A stretch of DNA of 6,697 nt from a bacterium (lineage in GTDB: Bacteria > Krumholzibacteriota > Krumholzibacteriia > LZORAL124-64-63). Made by a program: the position numbers and the translations under genes. The stretch spans positions 1 through 6,697 of the forward strand of contig DAOVZQ010000147.1 of the NCBI GenBank assembly GCA_030635025.1, given 5' to 3'. Under the pieces are notes generated by a model. The model searched no databases and was not told where the DNA came from. It worked only from the letters and a program-made list of their open reading frames with translations. Positions 5,114 to 6,697 of this stretch are shown here, piece by piece (within the stretch, counting starts at the first letter, position 1; each line of letters begins with the position of its first letter).

Positions 5114-5953
5114 ATGGGCAACGTGATCGCCGTTGTGAATCACAAGGGGGGGTCGGGTAAGACCACCACGGCCCTGAATCTCGCTGCCGGGCTGACACGC
5201 TACAGCGACATCACATCCTCCTGTCTTATCATCGATATGGACCCCCACGGCTGCGCTTCGTCGGCCTTGCTCGGTAAGCCCGACGGCGAAGCCCCGGCCC
5301 GTTCCATCTTCGACGTGTTGCGTAGGGCCATCACGCCCCAGGACGGCATCACCTCGACGGTCTTCGACGAGAACATTGATATAATTCCATCGAGCCCGTC
5401 TCTTGACAGCATCTCCCGGACACAGATCACAGATCGGCTGCTCAAGGTCACCCAGGGACTCGCCTCGTCCTACGGCTGGATCATCATCGACACGCCGCCC
5501 AACCTGGGCATCCTGACTCAGAACGCCCTAGTGGCTGCCGATTACGCCCTGATTCCCTCGCCCTGCACGGGGCTGTCGGTTTCGACCCTGCATCAATTGC
5601 GGGCCGTCATCGAGAAGATCCAGGAGCGTCAGAACATCTGGCTGCAGGTGCTGGGTGTGCTTGTGAACATGAAAGACGGGCGTACCGATCTCGAAAAGCA
5701 CGTAGCCAAGCAGATGCGCGGCGAGTTCAAACACGCTGTTTTCAAGACCATGATCACCAACAACATCAAGATCGAAGAGGCGCCGTCGCACTTCAAGAGC
5801 ATCTACTCGTACGACTCGGGCTGTCTGGGAGCTTCGCTGTTCCGGGACTGGATCAAGGGTGAGTTGATGCGCCGGCACAAGCTGCTGGAGAAGAAGAAGG
5901 GCGACAAGCTGGAGGCCATCAACCAGGCCGCTCTCGAGGCCCAGAAAAGCTAG
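5114..5953 (+). CDS. ParA/Soj-family partition ATPase without an adjacent ParB
   Basis: This 279-residue cytoplasmic protein is a deviant-Walker ATPase. MGNVIAVVNH leads directly into the Walker A motif KGGSGKTT (residues 11-18) with the signature Lys11. CLIIDMDPHGCASS (about 37-50) is the Walker A' region, where most relatives have DPQGN. WIIIDTPPNLGILTQNAL (about 122-139) is Walker B, followed by ALIPSPCTGLSVSTLHQL. The C-terminal part has IEEAPSHFKSIYSYD (about 220-234), matching the EAPSxGKPIxxYD block but with Phe-Lys-Ser in place of the usual Gly-Lys-Pro. It ends in a basic, charged tail (RRHKLLEKKKGDK). The length fits chromosomal Soj-type ParAs that lack an N-terminal HTH. Such proteins bind DNA nonspecifically as ATP dimers and position chromosomes, plasmids or protein cargo with a partner that stimulates hydrolysis. 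No parB is seen on the right, where an opposed hydrolase gene follows, so the cargo is unknown. It has its own promoter candidate and terminator. Confidence 0.93.
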   Translation: MGNVIAVVNHKGGSGKTTTALNLAAGLTRYSDITSSCLIIDMDPHGCASSALLGKPDGEAPARSIFDVLRRAITPQDGITSTVFDENIDIIPSSPSLDSISRTQITDRLLKVTQGLASSYGWIIIDTPPNLGILTQNALVAADYALIPSPCTGLSVSTLHQLRAVIEKIQERQNIWLQVLGVLVNMKDGRTDLEKHVAKQMRGEFKHAVFKTMITNNIKIEEAPSHFKSIYSYDSGCLGASLFRDWIKGELMRRHKLLEKKKGDKLEAINQAALEAQKS

Positions 5954-6606
5954 GCTCGAACGAACGGGTTCGACCGCATTTCCTCGCCGACCGTTGTTGA
6001 AGGACCGTGCCCCGAATGGAGCACGGTTTCTTCTTTGAGCGTGTAGAGGTGTTGGCGGATGCTCGCGGCCAATGTGTCGAAGTCACCCCCGGGAAGATCG
6101 GTTCGCCCGATCGATCCATTGAAGATCACATCGCCGACCAGGGCAGATTGACCGAACAGGAAAATCACGTGTCCCTGGCTGTGACCTGGTGCCTTGAGCC
6201 AGCGCAGTTCGCCGCCGGCGAAGGGCAAGGTTCCTTCTGCCGCTGACGACAGCTTTGCGAGTCGGGGAGACGCCACGGGGGGGAAACCGTAAACGGCACG
6301 GGTGTCGTTGAGGCGCTCGGCCAACGAAGACTCATCGGCATGGACAAGCAGGGGCAGGTCCCAAGCTTTCTGGATCTCGGCTGCGGCCGAGATATGATCG
6401 AAATGTCCGTGTGTACAGAGCAAAGAAGTCAGCCGGCAGCCGCATGTCTCGATGGCGTCCAGCAAGAGGTCGGCCTCGTCGCCGGGGTCGACCAGCACGG
6501 CTTCATCTGCGGATTTGGACGACAACAGATAGGCGTTCATCATGAGCGGTCCCACGGTGAGGCAGCGAAGATCCCAATCCGTTTGTTCGAGTCCTGGTAG
6601 CGGCAT
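5950..6606 (-). CDS. MBL-fold metallo-hydrolase, YcbL/glyoxalase II-like
   Basis: This 218-residue protein has the metallo-beta-lactamase fold. THGHFDH (residues 65-71) provides His66, His68, Asp70 and His71. PGHSQGH gives His142, LVGD gives Asp159, and HSGHGPST gives His200, so the full binuclear metal site is present. The block FNGSIGRTDLPGGD (162-175) is typical of the YcbL/GloB2-type glyoxalase-II-like subgroup, which is shorter than classic GloB because it lacks the C-terminal substrate-binding helical domain. Members hydrolyse thioesters such as lactoylglutathione in some species; the true substrate here is unknown. Start: ATG at 6606 is the most upstream credible choice and is needed to keep the first strand (LTVGPLMMNAYLL). 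No Shine-Dalgarno is visible before it, unlike most other genes here. The gene converges on parA, sharing a CTAG for both stop codons. Confidence 0.92.
   Translation of the reverse strand: MPLPGLEQTDWDLRCLTVGPLMMNAYLLSSKSADEAVLVDPGDEADLLLDAIETCGCRLTSLLCTHGHFDHISAAAEIQKAWDLPLLVHADESSLAERLNDTRAVYGFPPVASPRLAKLSSAAEGTLPFAGGELRWLKAPGHSQGHVIFLFGQSALVGDVIFNGSIGRTDLPGGDFDTLAASIRQHLYTLKEETVLHSGHGPSTTVGEEMRSNPFVRA
6004..6036 (+). terminator. Intrinsic terminator of parA, inside the opposing hydrolase gene
   Basis: ACCGTGC (6004-6010) pairs perfectly with GCACGGT (6021-6027). After a C/A mismatch a further CC-GG closes a GAAT loop (6014-6017). A U-rich tract TTTCTTCTTT (6027-6036) follows on the + strand. 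It lies 50 nt after the parA stop, as expected for a factor-independent terminator. On the other strand the same bases encode part of the hydrolase. Confidence 0.75.
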
Positions 6607-6627
6607 GAGTGGGTCCGGGGATAAAGG

Positions 6628-6656
6628 AAGAGGACCGGCGAATCGCCGGCCCTCTT
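6628..6656 (-). terminator. Strong hairpin, possible terminator of the gene entering from the right
   Basis: AAGAGG-A-CCGGCG (6628-6640), a three-base loop AAT, then CGCCGG-C-CCTCTT (6644-6656) make a 12-pair stem with a single mismatch. Read on the minus strand it is followed by CCTTTATCC, a weak U-tract; on the + strand no U-run follows. It begins about 10 nt after the putative minus-strand stop at 6667-6669, which fits termination of that gene. It ends only 21 nt before the hydrolase ATG. Confidence 0.55.
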
Positions 6657-6666
6657 GTCAAGCGAT

Positions 6667-6697
6667 CTAGCGGTCGTCCAGGGATACGTCTTCGTAG
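6667..6697 (-). CDS. Putative 3' end of a gene cut by the right window edge
   Basis: On the minus strand the last bases read as nine codons, YEDVSLDDR, then TAG (6667-6669). The acidic, polar composition is typical of a protein C-terminus, and a strong hairpin follows within about 10 nt. Nothing can be said about function. With so few codons, a chance open frame is possible. Confidence 0.45.
   Translation of the reverse strand, partial: YEDVSLDDR

Noticed and set aside
5146..5152. G7 run in parA as a phase-variation switch
   Set aside because: It encodes the invariant KGG of Walker A (AAG GGG GGG), so the protein motif and codon choice explain it.
4904..5248. Minus-strand 114-codon ORF spanning the intergenic region
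   Set aside because: Half of it is antisense to parA, it has no recognisable protein features or RBS, and it reads as a chance frame.
6656..6661. Minus-strand TTGACA as a -35 box for the hydrolase gene
   Set aside because: At 16-18 nt downstream there is only GC-rich hairpin sequence (CCGGTC). The first TA-rich candidate (TTTATC) is about 30 nt away.

Overview
The window looks like ordinary chromosomal DNA from a Gram-negative bacterium. It encodes a lipoprotein with a lipobox, an outer-membrane beta-barrel ending in Phe, several secreted proteins and a membrane-anchored anti-sigma factor. Coding sequence is moderately GC-rich, and most genes have clear Shine-Dalgarno sequences. The lipoprotein resembles the DUF4837 family, which I associate with Bacteroidota/FCB-type and related uncultured phyla. 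The lineage is therefore a weak inference: an FCB-like or neighbouring candidate phylum is possible, and nothing here fixes it.

Region 1 (1-4867, all + strand) is a tightly packed run of six genes: a TPR-repeat protein cut by the left edge; a secreted protein of unknown function that overlaps it by ATGA; an ECF sigma factor; a zinc-finger anti-sigma factor with one membrane segment and a long extracytoplasmic tail; a DUF4837-like lipoprotein; and an outer-membrane beta-barrel protein. Gaps between the last five genes are only about 20-41 nt and no terminator is visible between them, so they probably form one operon. The likely theme is the cell envelope: a sigma/anti-sigma switch cotranscribed with two envelope proteins that may be its sensor inputs, its outputs or both.

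Region 2 (4868-5113) is a non-coding gap that starts strongly AT-rich. It holds an 18-nt-arm inverted repeat that begins inside the barrel gene's stop region and encloses a 53-nt loop, followed by a plausible sigma-70-type promoter for the next gene.

Region 3 (5114-5953, +) is a Soj/ParA-type Walker ATPase with no ParB gene beside it in the window.

Region 4 (5950-6606, -) is a convergent metallo-beta-lactamase-fold hydrolase of the YcbL/glyoxalase-II-like type. The two genes end on one shared CTAG. An intrinsic terminator for parA lies inside the hydrolase coding sequence, over codons for a conserved metal-binding motif.

Region 5 (6607-6697) has a strong hairpin and, on the minus strand, what looks like the last nine codons of another gene. 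I see no CRISPR array, tRNA, rRNA or insertion sequence. Nothing here is clearly an undescribed system. The best leads are the envelope sigma module, the long hairpin after the barrel gene and the terminator embedded in a conserved motif.
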